Shown here in pieces: positions 25,601 through 36,463 of a stretch of 64,000 bases of DNA. The notes under the pieces are model-generated. The model did not search any database and was not told the origin of the DNA. It saw nothing but the letters and a program-made list of their open reading frames with translations. Both the position numbers and the translations under genes were made by a program. Every line of letters begins with the position of its first letter. The first letter of the stretch is position 1. The stretch is from Volvox africanus (taxonomy: Eukaryota > Chlorophyta > Chlorophyceae > Chlamydomonadales > Volvocaceae): the NCBI GenBank assembly GCA_030268105.1, contig BSDZ01000024.1, positions 1,984,001-2,048,000 of the forward strand. The letters are read 5' to 3'.

Positions 25601-28600
25601 GGAGCAGGGAAGGGGGCGAGGGGAGCAGGGAAGGGGGCGAGGGGAGCAGGGAAGGGGGCGAGGGGAGCAGGGAAGGGGGCGAGGGGAGCAGGGAAGGGGG
25701 CGAGGGGAGCAGGGAAGGGGGCGAGGGGAGCAGGGAAGGGGGCGAGGGGAGCAGGGAAGGGGGCGGGGGGAGCAGGGAAGGGGGCGGGGGGAGCAGGGAA
25801 GGGGGCGGGGGGAGCAGGGAAGGGGGCGGGGAGATGTAAAGGTGACTTCTTAACCCACTCAGGTCGAACTCCATTTTGGAGGAGGGAGGGTAGGTTGGAC
25901 GGCTGACACGGCGCTGCACGCGTACGCCCATCCTGCTCCAGTCGCTATATGTGACCTGGCCCCTGCCTGCTGATATGCTTGCGCAGGTCGAGATGCGGGT
26001 GTCGGTGCGGGAGATCGACCAAGAGGTCATGACGATATTGCAGGTGGAGAGGGGGTAACGGAATTTGAAAATGGAAGACAGGGGGCTGGGGGATGGAGGG
26101 GGTTGGGGAGGAACGACAGGAAGGTGCTTATGATGCGTGTGTGTGTATGTATGTGTATTTGTACGGAAATAGAAGGCAAGGTCAAAAGAGGAAGGGTGAT
26201 GGCCACCTCCTAAAGAGCCCCACACACACTGGCTCGTGATCGCGTCATGCGTTCCGCCTGCCAACCAAACGTGCGTCTCTTCCTGGGCCTTACGCAGGAC
26301 TTTGCTCTGTATGCGGCCGCTCAGATGGGTCAGTCCAGGGAAGGCGGTCTGGAGGCGGCCTAGGAGGGGAAGGACAGGGAGGAGGGGTTCAGGAAGGGAT
26401 TTCGGCGCCGAAGGAGGGTTTGGATCCGGGGCATTGATGGAGGGAGTTGGAAGCGGTTGCAGGGGCTCGGTTTGGTTTCGATGTTGTCTTAATCGGTCTA
26501 ACGATACAGCAGTTGTAGCAGTTGTAGCAGTTGTGATTGCCACCATTAACTGGCTGTGGTTGTTCATTGCGAATTCGACGTCAACGCAGTCCGGCTGTCG
26601 ACATCTTAGGGCAGTACCACCACGGATACCAATGCAGGCAAGTCGTTAAGGCACATGCAGGCAGTGGGAAATACGGCAATGGCGGACAAGGAGCAGCTCG
26701 TACAGGTGGGATGAAGGCGGATGCACAGTAGTAGGGGGCGTATGACTAGCGGAGGCGGGAAGGACAAAGTTGAGGGGTTTTGGTACGATGTGTATGTGTG
26801 TGTTGTACGAATCGGCTGTCGAGGACACGAAAACCACCAGGCGGAGGGGTGGGGAAACAATTTTATTACACACACACACACGTGCTTGTTAACCCGTGGA
26901 AAGGAAGCGCGGGGCGACCCACGGGTTTATCACCGTGTCTCTGACCGGGTTTATTCTCTGGCGTACTGCACATTCACAATCCCCCCTCCGCCCCCCCCCC
27001 GTCACCGGTCCGCCTCCGTCCCTCGTCAATCTTTCTCGCTCTGTGTATGTTGCACCCTGGCTTTGGTTCCCTCCCTTCGTCTCGTCCGGTTATTCCCCTC
27101 CCCCTTTCAAACCCGCCACACCACCCTTGTAACCCCACACGACACCCTAACCCCCACCCAACACCACCGCTGTAAACCCGATGTGTGCGGGTTTCCCCCC
27201 CCCCACCCCGCCAGGCCTTAGAAGGTGCCACGGGTACGTGTCTCGCGACCCTAGCTTCCCCGGGCCGCCAACTGATGGTCAACTCTCTGGACCCGCTGGG
27301 GGAGGTGGGGCCTCCGGGGCAGCGGATGAGGGCGTGTGTGTTCTGGATGGAGGCGGGGAAGGGGGCCCCGAGGACGGAGGGGCGTCGAAGGGTCTCGGGG
27401 CGCAAGGGGGAACCCGATCAACAGCGGTGTGCTCCAGAGTGGGGGACAGCGGGTGGGAGGTTCTTCTGAGCCTGGCCCCCCCGACTTCGCCTTTGACCTG
27501 TTTCCAATCTGGTGATGAGATGGCATTAACTTGCTACGACCTGGTGCTGCGGCTGTCCACCGCCATCGGTGATATCGACTACTTGAAAAAACCCATTCGT
27601 AACCCTCCCTCCCCCCTTTTTCCCCCTCCCTCCCTCCCGACTTGCCCTCAGTGGCTGTCCAAGGCCCGCGAGTTCGCGTTACAATACCCTTGTCCTAATT
27701 TGGAATTGACGGCAAGACTGATGGACGTCGTACGGAAGGTGCCGTACCTGCCGTGCAGTAACCCTTGACCATATTGACTTGAGTACTCCGTTATTTTTTA
27801 TTGCTTTCCTAGCGCCACCAAACGTTTGGAAAACCATTTCTCCGTACGGCGATCTTTGTACGACACAGGCTATTGAGCTCGTGGAGGATGCGGGTACTGA
27901 GGGCGCACTCCCGTTTTTGGGTCGCAAGGCTGCCGTACTGTGTCGGGAGGAGGTGATTGCACACGGCGGTGTCGTCCATCGCACCATCTGCAGTCGTACA
28001 CTGCCACCCTGTCCAAAATTAACCGGCTGGCGGACGTTGATCCTTTCAGCGGCGGTGGGGGCGGCGTCAGCACCTGCTGCCGCCCCTGCAGGCGCCCCTG
28101 GAGCTGTTGGCGCGGCGGCGACCAGTCGTGATGTGCCCGGGATCCTCTCCTCCCTGACGGCGGCGTCATCGTTGATGCCAACGGCCCGGGGCCACGTCAC
28201 CCGGCAGCAGGGTAACGGCGCAGTGGCGCAGAACGACAACCGGTAAATGACCGAAAGTAGCATATGGTAATGACGGTGACGCTGTAATTTGCCGTACAAT
28301 GAAGTACGGTTAGTACGGAAGCCAGCACTTCTTCGGTGGCGCGATTGTGCTGGTGTAAGGCCCTTCCCTGACCTGGTGCACTGCAGCCCTCCTACTGCAA
28401 CCCTCCACTCCCGTTGCCCCCTCCCCTGGCGTCCCCTGCCAACCCCTCCACCCCTCCACCCCTCCACCCCTCCACCGCCCGACTCCGACCTTTGAAACCC
28501 GCCCGGCCCGCATATCCCCCCCCACTCCAGCTGCGGAGACATCCAGCTGCGGGTTTCCAGTCTGCTCAAGCACCTGCTGGTGAGTGGGCTGGTACGGCAT

Positions 28601-31600
28601 TGCATTGTACGAGATCACGGAGTGCACTACTGTGTATGTAGCAGCAGGGGAAATGGGATTGTAGATGAGAAGTCGGAATCAGCAGTGATACCTTCAATCG
28701 CCCGTCTCCTCCCCGCCTTCAAGATTTCAAAAGATGCCAGTTCGAGGATTTGCGATAAGGCCCTGGTGGAGAACTGCTTCGCGTCCGGCGAACTCAAGGT
28801 GAACTCGGTTGGGGGCGTGTGTGTATGTGTGTGTGTGCGTGTGTTAACCTCCCAGGCCCTAACATTAAACCACCACTTTCATAACACTATCTTATTCGGG
28901 TCCTGATGCCGTACACACATACACACACACACGGCTCAAGTTCTGCAAAGTACCGAATATTGAGGGCGTTGAGTAAAGGCGGCGAGGTCAGTGTACGAGT
29001 GAGGGCTGATACCAAGAAGGCCTTATGTGGTGGCGGCGTACTTCACTCTTTTTACCTATTTGGTGCAGGTGCCGTTCAATACACACTGTACATCCAGGGT
29101 CGGAGACTCCAGATCACCGCTCACTGACACCCATGGTGGTGTACGGCGTGGTGGTGGGGGATGAGGGTGTCCTCTGAGGTTGCTTAGGGGAGGGCGTGGT
29201 GGGTATTTGCAGACTCCCCTCCCCTCACATGCGCCTTAGGCACGTTACCTGTCCTCCCCACCACCCCCCGCTGCCTCCTACACCCCCCGAAGCCCCTCTC
29301 GTACGCCCCCTGCTGTCTTGGGGAGCTCCGCCTGACCCGGCTCCAGGATAGCATATGCGCCTGTTTTGCCTCCCCACCCCCTTCTCTCCCCGTCTCCTGT
29401 TTAGGCCTTCCCCGGGTTGCCGTGAGCCAGGCGGGGATGGGTTGCGCGAAGGGGGCGGGGGAGGGGAGTAGCCAACGGGCGCATGTGCTGTCTCCGATCT
29501 GGCTCAGGCTCAGGCTCAGGCTAGTTCGGGTGTCAGGGGGGGAGGTGCCAAGGTGGGGCTTCTTGCCGGGGGCCGAGGGGGGAATGGGGGTAATGCACAT
29601 TTGTTCACTGATGTCGGCTCCGAAACCCTGAAGCCCTTAAACACTCGACGCGGGTGTGTACCACCCGGGACACTCATACCCAACCATTACTCCTTCCCCG
29701 CCGTATTTCTTGTACGGCTAAGCAAGTACGGCTAAAAGATTATCCCTCCACCCCGCACCGTTCAGCCGCCCTCCCTTGACTCGGACCCCCTCCTATCCCC
29801 CCATACTCGTTGTCACTCTGGCTACGCCGGCCGGGTGGGGCACTCGCGGTGGTTGGGAGGGTGGGGTCTCCCCTGCCGCGGGTGCTGAACGTAATGCATC
29901 ACACAATAACAATGTGGCGAATTATCCTCTCGATCGTACCGATCGTACTCGGGATCGTACTCGTGCTGGCTTGTGGTGGTGCTGCTGATGAACCTGCAGG
30001 AGGTGAGGGGGAGGGGGAGGAGGGGGGAAGGGGCGTTTAAGGTACAAATGAACCTCACGGTGCTGATCAGGTTCCCTAACTCCCTCCTGTCATGTCCATC
30101 AATCCCTCCCCTCTCTCCCCTCTCTCCCCTCTCTCCCCTCTCTCCCCTCTCTCCCCTCTGCGGAGCAAATCCAGTTTCGTACTATTCCACGTATTCATGG
30201 TGGGCGTGGACGTGTCTCTCTTCACCCCTGTCCCTTCGTCCCACTCAACCCTATGGGCAGGAAACCACCTTTCCCAAATTTTGGGCGCTGCTGCAGTACC
30301 TGCAGGTATCGGAAAGTGAATTTGTTTGTCGTACTGTGACATGTCGTGCATTGGGCTGTCGCGTATCGAGGTCTGCGAGGAAAGCTCAAGGGAGGGAGGG
30401 TTTCGGGCACGAGGGAGAAGGGGCTGCTGACGTCATTGCGTCCTACTACTAGCTTCCTCCCTCCCCCCCTCCCCGCTGACCCCTCAGCGCTATCGGCACA
30501 AGCCCAGCTTCCACGGCATCGTCTTCGTGCGGACACGCCAGGTGATGGCTGCGAGAAGGGAGCAGTGCCCGGGGTGTTTGGGTGGAGGGGGGGAAGGGAA
30601 ATGTGTGTGTGTATGTAAGTTGATGAGAGTGCTACAAAGGGTGTGGATGTGGTACAGGATTATATGGTTGCTCTAAAACCCATATATTCTTTGCGCGGAA
30701 TGGTGATCTCCTCGAAGGAGGGAACTGAGAGAACCGCTGCACACACGCGCGTGCTCGTGCACGTCACCCCTCATCAGGCGGTGTTCCATGTGGCGGACAA
30801 GATCCGCAGAGCCGCGCAACTTCAGTTCGTTGAGGTGAGTGATTAATAGGAAATATAATTGAGTCGTTTTCGGGGTGGGCGTCGTGTTGGTGAAAATACA
30901 TGAAAAGACACGAGTACTGGGCGGTACGGCACCTGATATGTACGGCATGTATGTACGGCAGGTCCTGGAGCTGATTGGGCACAATAACGCGAGCAGGCGG
31001 AGGGGACTGTCGCTCGAGGAGGACCGTCACGGCCGCGGCATGACCGACTCGCAACAGCATCTTGTGATTGGTATCTTTAAAGTGAGTGGGAGAGGGGAGC
31101 GGAGGGGGAGATAAGTTAGCCTGTAGACCAGCAGTAGCGGCGGACCCTCCACCGCCCGCACCCTCACACCCAACATCTACACCTCAAGCTACAAATGATG
31201 TTCGCGTCGTACAGTATAAGTATCCGTATCTCTACTTAAGTACTCGACGTGAAATTCCCCCTTCACCCTATCCTCCACCCTATCCCACACCACCACCCGT
31301 TCCGAAACACAGGAGCCAGGTCGCAAGGTGCTTGTGGCCACTTCCGCTGCGGAGGAGGGTTTGGACGTGGCCTCCTGCGAGTTCGTGGTCAGGTACAACG
31401 CTGCGGCTACTGGCATACAGTTGCTGCAGAGCCGGGGCCGGGCGCGCCAGCGGGCGGCGGAGTTCTGCACCATTCTGCAGGTGGTGGTGGTGTGGAACAT
31501 TTGCTGTGGTCGCTATCGCCCTCACTGGCCCTCACTGGCCCTCACTGGCCCTCACTGGCCCTCACTGGCCCTCACTGACCCTCACAGGCCCTCACAGGCT

Positions 31601-31904
31601 CCGCAGGACATTTATTTTTTTCATTCAATGGATGTTGAAACCTGCGCTGGTGACCCGATCCAGCGTGACGCTGGCAACGTCGGATCGATCGAAACGCCGA
31701 CTCAGGACTCACCCTTCCATCCCTCTCCGCTGCCCTTCTGCTTTACCCCTTACCTCGTTGCCTAATTAGGAGGGAACTCAGGACGTGGAGCTGCACAACA
31801 AGAGCCGTATGGAGGAGGCCAACATGCACCTGTGGCAGCGCAACTTTGCCGAGTCCGCGGTGCGGCGTCTGTCAGCAGCGCACGGCGCCGCTGAACAGAT
31901 TTGA
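22696..31904 (+). CDS. Dicer/RIG-I-type DExH RNA helicase without nuclease domains (copy 2)
   Basis: Predicted dsRNA-stimulated ATPase, closest in motif wording to plant Dicer-like helicases. Exons: 22696-23267, 23416-23787, 24134-24419, 24665-24802, 25172-25282, 25987-26043, 26298-26328, 27652-27738, from 27869, 28531-28579, 30261-30305, 30488-30541, 30778-30834, 30962-31081, 31313-31480 and 31770-31904. Those between 26329 and 27651 and near 28733-30260 are unresolved. The first 190 residues are a domain I do not recognise, shared with copy 1. Then come the Q-like [14 protein letters not shown], Walker A NSGKT (in [10 protein letters not shown]), motif Ia LVVVLVPSV, motif II DEVHH followed by HPYANIM, motif III GVSASP, the Hel2 insert, motif [15 protein letters not shown], motif [12 protein letters not shown] and motif [13 protein letters not shown] short helix follows ([14 protein letters not shown]), then TGA at 31902. 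No PAZ or RNase III block appears downstream to 36 kb. Introns hold several satellites. Confidence 0.85.
23927..24085 (+). repeat. ~160-bp intron repeat with (CTACAG)n, copy B
   Basis: Partner of 17008-17168. Its 3' part (GGCCTTCAGCGGCAGC) also resembles coding sequence in the next exon of the same gene near 24316, so it may derive in part from that exon. Confidence 0.8.
25290..25838 (+). repeat. 21-bp minisatellite (GGGGCGAGGGGAGCAGGGAA type)
   Basis: About 25 tandem units of 21 bp, very homogeneous, with GGGGCGGGGG variants at the 3' end, inside the intron 25283-25986 of the second helicase gene. It is strongly G-rich on the transcribed-sense strand. Its unit length is a multiple of three, so all frames stay open and give artefactual long ORFs. 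Confidence 0.93.
26991..27138 (+). repeat. ~147-bp introner-like element, copy A (helicase intron)
   Basis: Almost identical to the reverse complement of 38448-38593. It starts in a C run and ends AACCCCAC. It lies in non-coding sequence of the second helicase gene, just upstream of the acceptor near 27214. Because the other copy is in a minus-strand gene, both copies have the same orientation relative to transcription. Confidence 0.8.
28438..28484 (+). repeat. (CCCCTCCAC)n short tandem repeat
   Basis: About five units of CCCTCCACC in the intron upstream of the exon at 28531, effectively an extended polypyrimidine tract. Confidence 0.75.
30106..30160 (+). repeat. (CCCCTCTCT)n 9-bp tandem repeat
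   Basis: Six or so units of CCCCTCTCT upstream of the exon at 30261 in the second helicase gene. Confidence 0.85.
31518..31604 (+). repeat. (CCCTCACTGG)n 10-bp tandem repeat
   Basis: About nine units, the last ones degenerate, in the intron that follows the motif VI exon. It is absent from copy 1, which diverges before this point. Confidence 0.9.
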
Positions 31905-34488
31905 AGATGCAGCGCGGGTGTTGATGCGGATGACCTGATTGCGGACATGCCGCTTCGTCCCTATCCCTGGAGCCGGAACGGGTCTGGGGAACTAGTTCTT
32001 GTGGCGATGGGCGTGACGGCTACCCTGGGTGGTGAGGTGGCGCGGTGAGCCCCTGCGGAGCTGGGCCGCCGAGAGGAGGAGCGGGATGGTGGTGATGGCG
32101 GGGTTGGAGGTGGGGGGGTACTGCCTGAAGAGGTACATATTACAAACACTTCAAACGCGCCGATGATACGGTGTACATATCTTGAAGAAAAGTGTTGCAG
32201 GGATGAGGGATACGCCCAGTACCTAATTTTATGTAGCGGATGATGGACAGCTGGCCTTCGAGCAGAGGGGGGAGGCAGGTCGAGAGACTGGTGGAGGTGT
32301 TCCTCGCAGTGGTACCTCCGAGTCCTGTGAGTTAACTCTTCCCTCCCCAAACCCTGTGTGCAGTCAAGTGTCGTGTGTGCTATCCCGGTTTTTGTTTCGC
32401 CGTCCCCTACCACCCGGTGGGAGGGGATGGGTTTTCTTCCGCGTCCGGTGTCTTCCCATCCAAGTTCTGTAGGGTTTTGATTTCTTTTGCAAGAGGGAGG
32501 GTCCCTTCCTCGCTTTGCTTCATTTTCACGACCGCCTGCGTTCCACTCTTTCGGTGTATGACCTTTGCTGTGGCCTATGACTCACGATTCTTCATGACTA
32601 AACGGACTCTCCTTCTCTACTCATTCTTTCTCGAGGCATTACAGTCATCGTCGCCACCACCTGCGCCCCAAATCAAAAGTCCATTCATTTTTACTCGACT
32701 TCACGGTTTGTCGTTTTTGCGGCCGGCGTCATCCGGGAAAATGCCGTTGATTGTCCTTGTCAATGTAGGCATTACTTTCCGTAGCCTTGCAGCAACAATC
32801 AGCGTCAGTGCCCTGAGCAAATGTCGGAGCGGGGGTCATATTTTTTGGATTATTAGGGGGAGCTGTAAGAGAGGGGTGCTTTGTTCATGCGCTCTCGGAG
32901 GGTTTATCACCGTGTCTGCATTTGTATGCTTCTGTACATAATTGGGAGAATGAGGGGCGCAGCGAGAAATTTGTGTTCCAAACATCTTGGTTGTCGCCCA
33001 GGAGAAGTGATGAGTAACATGCTGCTAATAACTTGTTGATGCATTTGTCGTTTATTGCGACGTTTTGTGTTGAAAGCGCAAAGATTTTGGTTACTTGTGA
33101 CTACAGGCCATGCAGCAGACCATGCTATTCCGTGCCCCCAAGGATAATTTGCCTTTTATCCTTTCGTTGCCGCCACTTAAGCCATGCATCAGTGCCAGGT
33201 GGTGTTAAAGTCGCAATCGCTCGTGCTAGTGGTAAGGGCGAAGTTGGAGGTCAAGGGTTAGCCACCTTACGATGGCAGACCCCCGAACACTTTTGAACGT
33301 TCATGTCAGCTGTGACATGTCAGCCGTGATGAAGTGCATGCTCTCAGGGCCATCCTTGGTGAGATGGTCTGTACTGGGCTATGCACAGTAAGAGATGCAG
33401 CGCTACAGCGCATGCCGTATTGTAACCCATTTACCGTGACAGCAGGACAAAACAAAGGCGAATTCAATACAGCCTAATTACAACCACGTGTTGCTGGAGC
33501 CGAGGTGGTGACGTGATCTGGCCATTTTCGAGCTTTCGGCAGTCGCGATGGGCCGACTTACGGATATATGGAACAAGGCGCAGCCCTGGCAACGGCGAAA
33601 CCTGGTCATAAGCAGCATATTGCTCTGCTGGTCTGCTGTCCTGATGGTGTGAAGGTTCCCACGTCTCAGCCACTTGCCAACATCATATGACCTCTGGCAC
33701 CTTCTGCTAAAGGTCATCCATTACTGCAGGTCGACATGGCCTACCTTAAAAATGATCCATCAGTTCGAAAAAAGTTCAAGCTCGATGAGGAGTCAGCCGA
33801 CAAGGAGCGGGAATAGCCCACTACGTGCAGTCATCGCCCAGAATGATCGCCGAAAAGGTGGATAAGTGAAATTGAATAATACAACACATGAGATTGCGAC
33901 TGCGTATTAGCAGCAGATCTCTGCTAATGGTTCGACCGTCACTACTTGTAACGTCAACAGCAACTCCTGTTCCATATAGATTTCTATGGCATGCGCAATC
34001 AGTCCAATGCATGTGCAATCCAGCGAAAAACCAACGATACTCCGCCTGTGTCAAGATACAACGTGCAGTTCAAGGCCACCTGCCAAATCACTGATGGCCA
34101 GCAAAGCCTCATGGTGTAAAATACAGATAGCATAAAAATTTATCCCAATAGCAAAGTCGGCGTTGCGCAGGCACGACCGGAAGCTGCCTAAGGCAACAGT
34201 AAGTACTTCAATGCAAGCGTTCACCGCTGCTTAACCAGTACCGTCGAAGATACATGTCGTGCACTAGACTGCACAACTGAAGCGTGAGCAGTTAGGCTGC
34301 AAGACCAGAGGCCCTCCCGTGGTGTCCGGTATTGTGTTGGACGCGGATGAGGAACATCTCGCGTCACAGAGCTCTGACTTGCAAAAGGCGCGCCAAAGCT
34401 TTGCCTGAGTACATATATATATATGAGACGGGGGGAGTTCAGAATACCTTATGGCGTGTTAAGCGCAAAGCGCGCCACTGTACAATAT
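31905..34488. other. Region downstream of the helicase gene, no gene seen
   Basis: This should hold the 3' UTR of the helicase and intergenic DNA. I looked for continuation of a Dicer protein (DUF283, PAZ, RNase III signature blocks) on the plus strand and found none. The frame at 32375-32941 is open but has no family resemblance or codon bias. Confidence 0.5.
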
Positions 34489-34731
34489 CTACCTGACGCG
34501 TGGCGGCGTCTGTGGTGGCTTTGCTGTTGAATATACTAGCTCCTGTACATGAGGTTTGGCTAACGATGTCGGGGCCGGGGGCTTGTCGTCCCGATGGACC
34601 TTGAAGTGTTGGCGGAGGCACGTAGCCCCGCACATAAAGCCCGAGCTGCCTGACCTAATGCAAGCGATGCATTCCATACATGCTGCATCACCGCAAAGGG
34701 CGCAGGTCGGGGAATCACTCCTGGCAGTCAT
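34489..34731 (-). CDS. Small protein with a C6H-type zinc finger
   Basis: Eighty codons from ATG at 34731 to the stop at 34489. The N-terminal half reads CALC, ECIAC, FMC, ATC and a following His: C-x2-C-x7-C-x2-C-x9-C-x3-C-x7-H. This spacing fits the zinc finger at the N-terminus of type 1 methionine aminopeptidases (zf-C6H2), also resembling MYND fingers. The last His of the C6H2 pattern is not obvious. No peptidase exon follows on the minus strand between 34489 and the helicase gene, so this is a stand-alone finger, a fragment, or one exon of an unresolved gene. Weak C-terminal tail rich in Pro and Lys. Confidence 0.4.
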   Translation of the reverse strand: MTARSDSPTCALCGDAACMECIACIRSGSSGFMCGATCLRQHFKVHRDDKPPAPTSLAKPHVQELVYSTAKPPQTPPRVR

Positions 34732-36463
34732 GCTTGGGCAGGCGGATGGGCGAACAAAGCTTCGAAGTGTTTGTGGGTATATCGTGTATTTTTCCTCATT
34801 ACGAAACTTACTGTTGATATCCGCCGGAGACCTCCACTCTGAATATCGACCCACGAGCTCGTCCACCGGTACCGCAGGTCGTTACTGCGCCGTACCTGGA
34901 GCAATCGCCCGACAAATGTCGGAGCCAACGCCCGTCCTTGGCAATGTGGCACTTTGTTTTTAAGGGCTTCTACTATGTTTAACTGGTCCCGGAAAGACAC
35001 TTAAAGAGTCGAGTCTTTTTCATTGCATAGGATAGGTTTCTGTCAGAAACTCTCTTAGTTGTTAGATGTTAGCTGTTGTTAGTCGCAAAGCTGTCGCCCT
35101 ACATTGCTCTTTGGCATCTACTCATGTGGTTCTCACCTCGACATACACACTACTTTGCCGTGATACAAAATCAGCTAGATGAAACTGATGTTACTGATGC
35201 GGGCTCCGACTGACAAGCCCACCCAACGGACACAATGTTTCAATTTACACGCCATGCAAAAAACATTTCGTATCTTTATGTCGGCAGTTTTTACGCGCCT
35301 GGAAATGCCCTAGTAATTTTTGCACATCCTTCTTTACATCCTAACAACTAGTAGCCCGCCGTAACAATTGTCATTCCCCACAGCCTGTGGAAAGCCGCAT
35401 CGCGATCGGCACCCGGGCCTCAGGACAACCAGAAAACATCCGATAGCCCTCCTCAAATGTCCAACGGTGCAATACAAAGCCAGACTCTTTCGCGAAAGGC
35501 CCCAGACGCTGCGAGCAAAGGCTGAATAGCTTGCCGCAACTCGCATCCTTGGTAACGGGGGAAAAGGACTTGTCCAGGCCCGCAAATAGTTGCCGCACTC
35601 ATGCCGTTACCTCCTGCCGCAACTTGTCCCATCCTACAGCAAACCTGAAACAGATTAAAGTATACCCGAGACGTATAACAGCGCCCACCAACTCGCTTTC
35701 CCTTCATGCGGCGGGAAGGGGCTCCTAGTAGCCAGAGCCTCCAACTTGCGCCCGTGTGGATGAAACAACTACACCCCCATATTCCCTCCTCGTCCGCGAT
35801 TTGCGTGCAGACACCCATAAACCATCCGTCCATCCATCCGATGAGAATCCAGGTATCTGCATCAGAGTATCCGCGCATACCTGCCTTGCCACGAGAGATG
35901 AAAGGATTGTTGTAGAGATCTCCTAAGAAGAGAAAGACATCTGTCACTGGGCCACGCGTCACTACAAACCAATATCTCCTTCCTCCTCTACTCCCGTTGC
36001 ATCACACGCCGCACACACGCAGGAGCTTGCTCAAGCCTGGCATTCTGTGTAACATGCCGCCCCCGTCATTAGAGAGAGGAGAAAAGCGGGCAACCACCTC
36101 TGGCGGCGCAACATATACAACTAACTGCAGCGGCATATCTCTGGCCCAACAACACACGCGTACTTTCCAATCTATCCAATCCATATCCGACCGTAGGGTC
36201 TCGTTCCGCCTGTCTCTGCGGAAGCTGCCTCGTGCCTCTCGATACTGAGGCTGCCTCTGTCCGCGACCCCCATCACACCCAATCAGCGTGTGATCTATTC
36301 GACCACTCTTGCATGTGCTGCCTCTATTTTATTTCTTTCTTTCTTGTCTTGGAAACCAAAACCTGACTCACACTCTTGCAGCGCCTCCCCTCCCCTGCCT
36401 AGTCATCGGAGGAAGAAGGGGACGAGCGCGAGAACTGGCACAAAACTCAATCAGCTGCGGGCG
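34732..36463. other. Downstream region of the HECT ligase gene, no further gene seen
   Basis: The right part is probably the 3' UTR of the minus-strand HECT gene. A 169-codon minus-strand frame at 35453-35962 is open but unrecognised and lies where UTR is expected. Confidence 0.45.

Noticed and set aside
24912..26567. 551-codon Pro/Leu/Ser frame on the minus strand
   Set aside because: It is the antisense of the 21-bp minisatellite and helicase exons; the repeat unit being a multiple of three keeps all frames open.
35453..35962. 169-codon minus-strand frame
   Set aside because: Unrecognised, no codon bias, and placed in the expected 3' UTR of the HECT ligase gene.
31905..36463. RNase III, PAZ or dsRNA-binding exons completing a full Dicer
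   Set aside because: I looked for the signature blocks on the plus strand downstream of the helicase and saw none; the last exon ends in a stop in phase.
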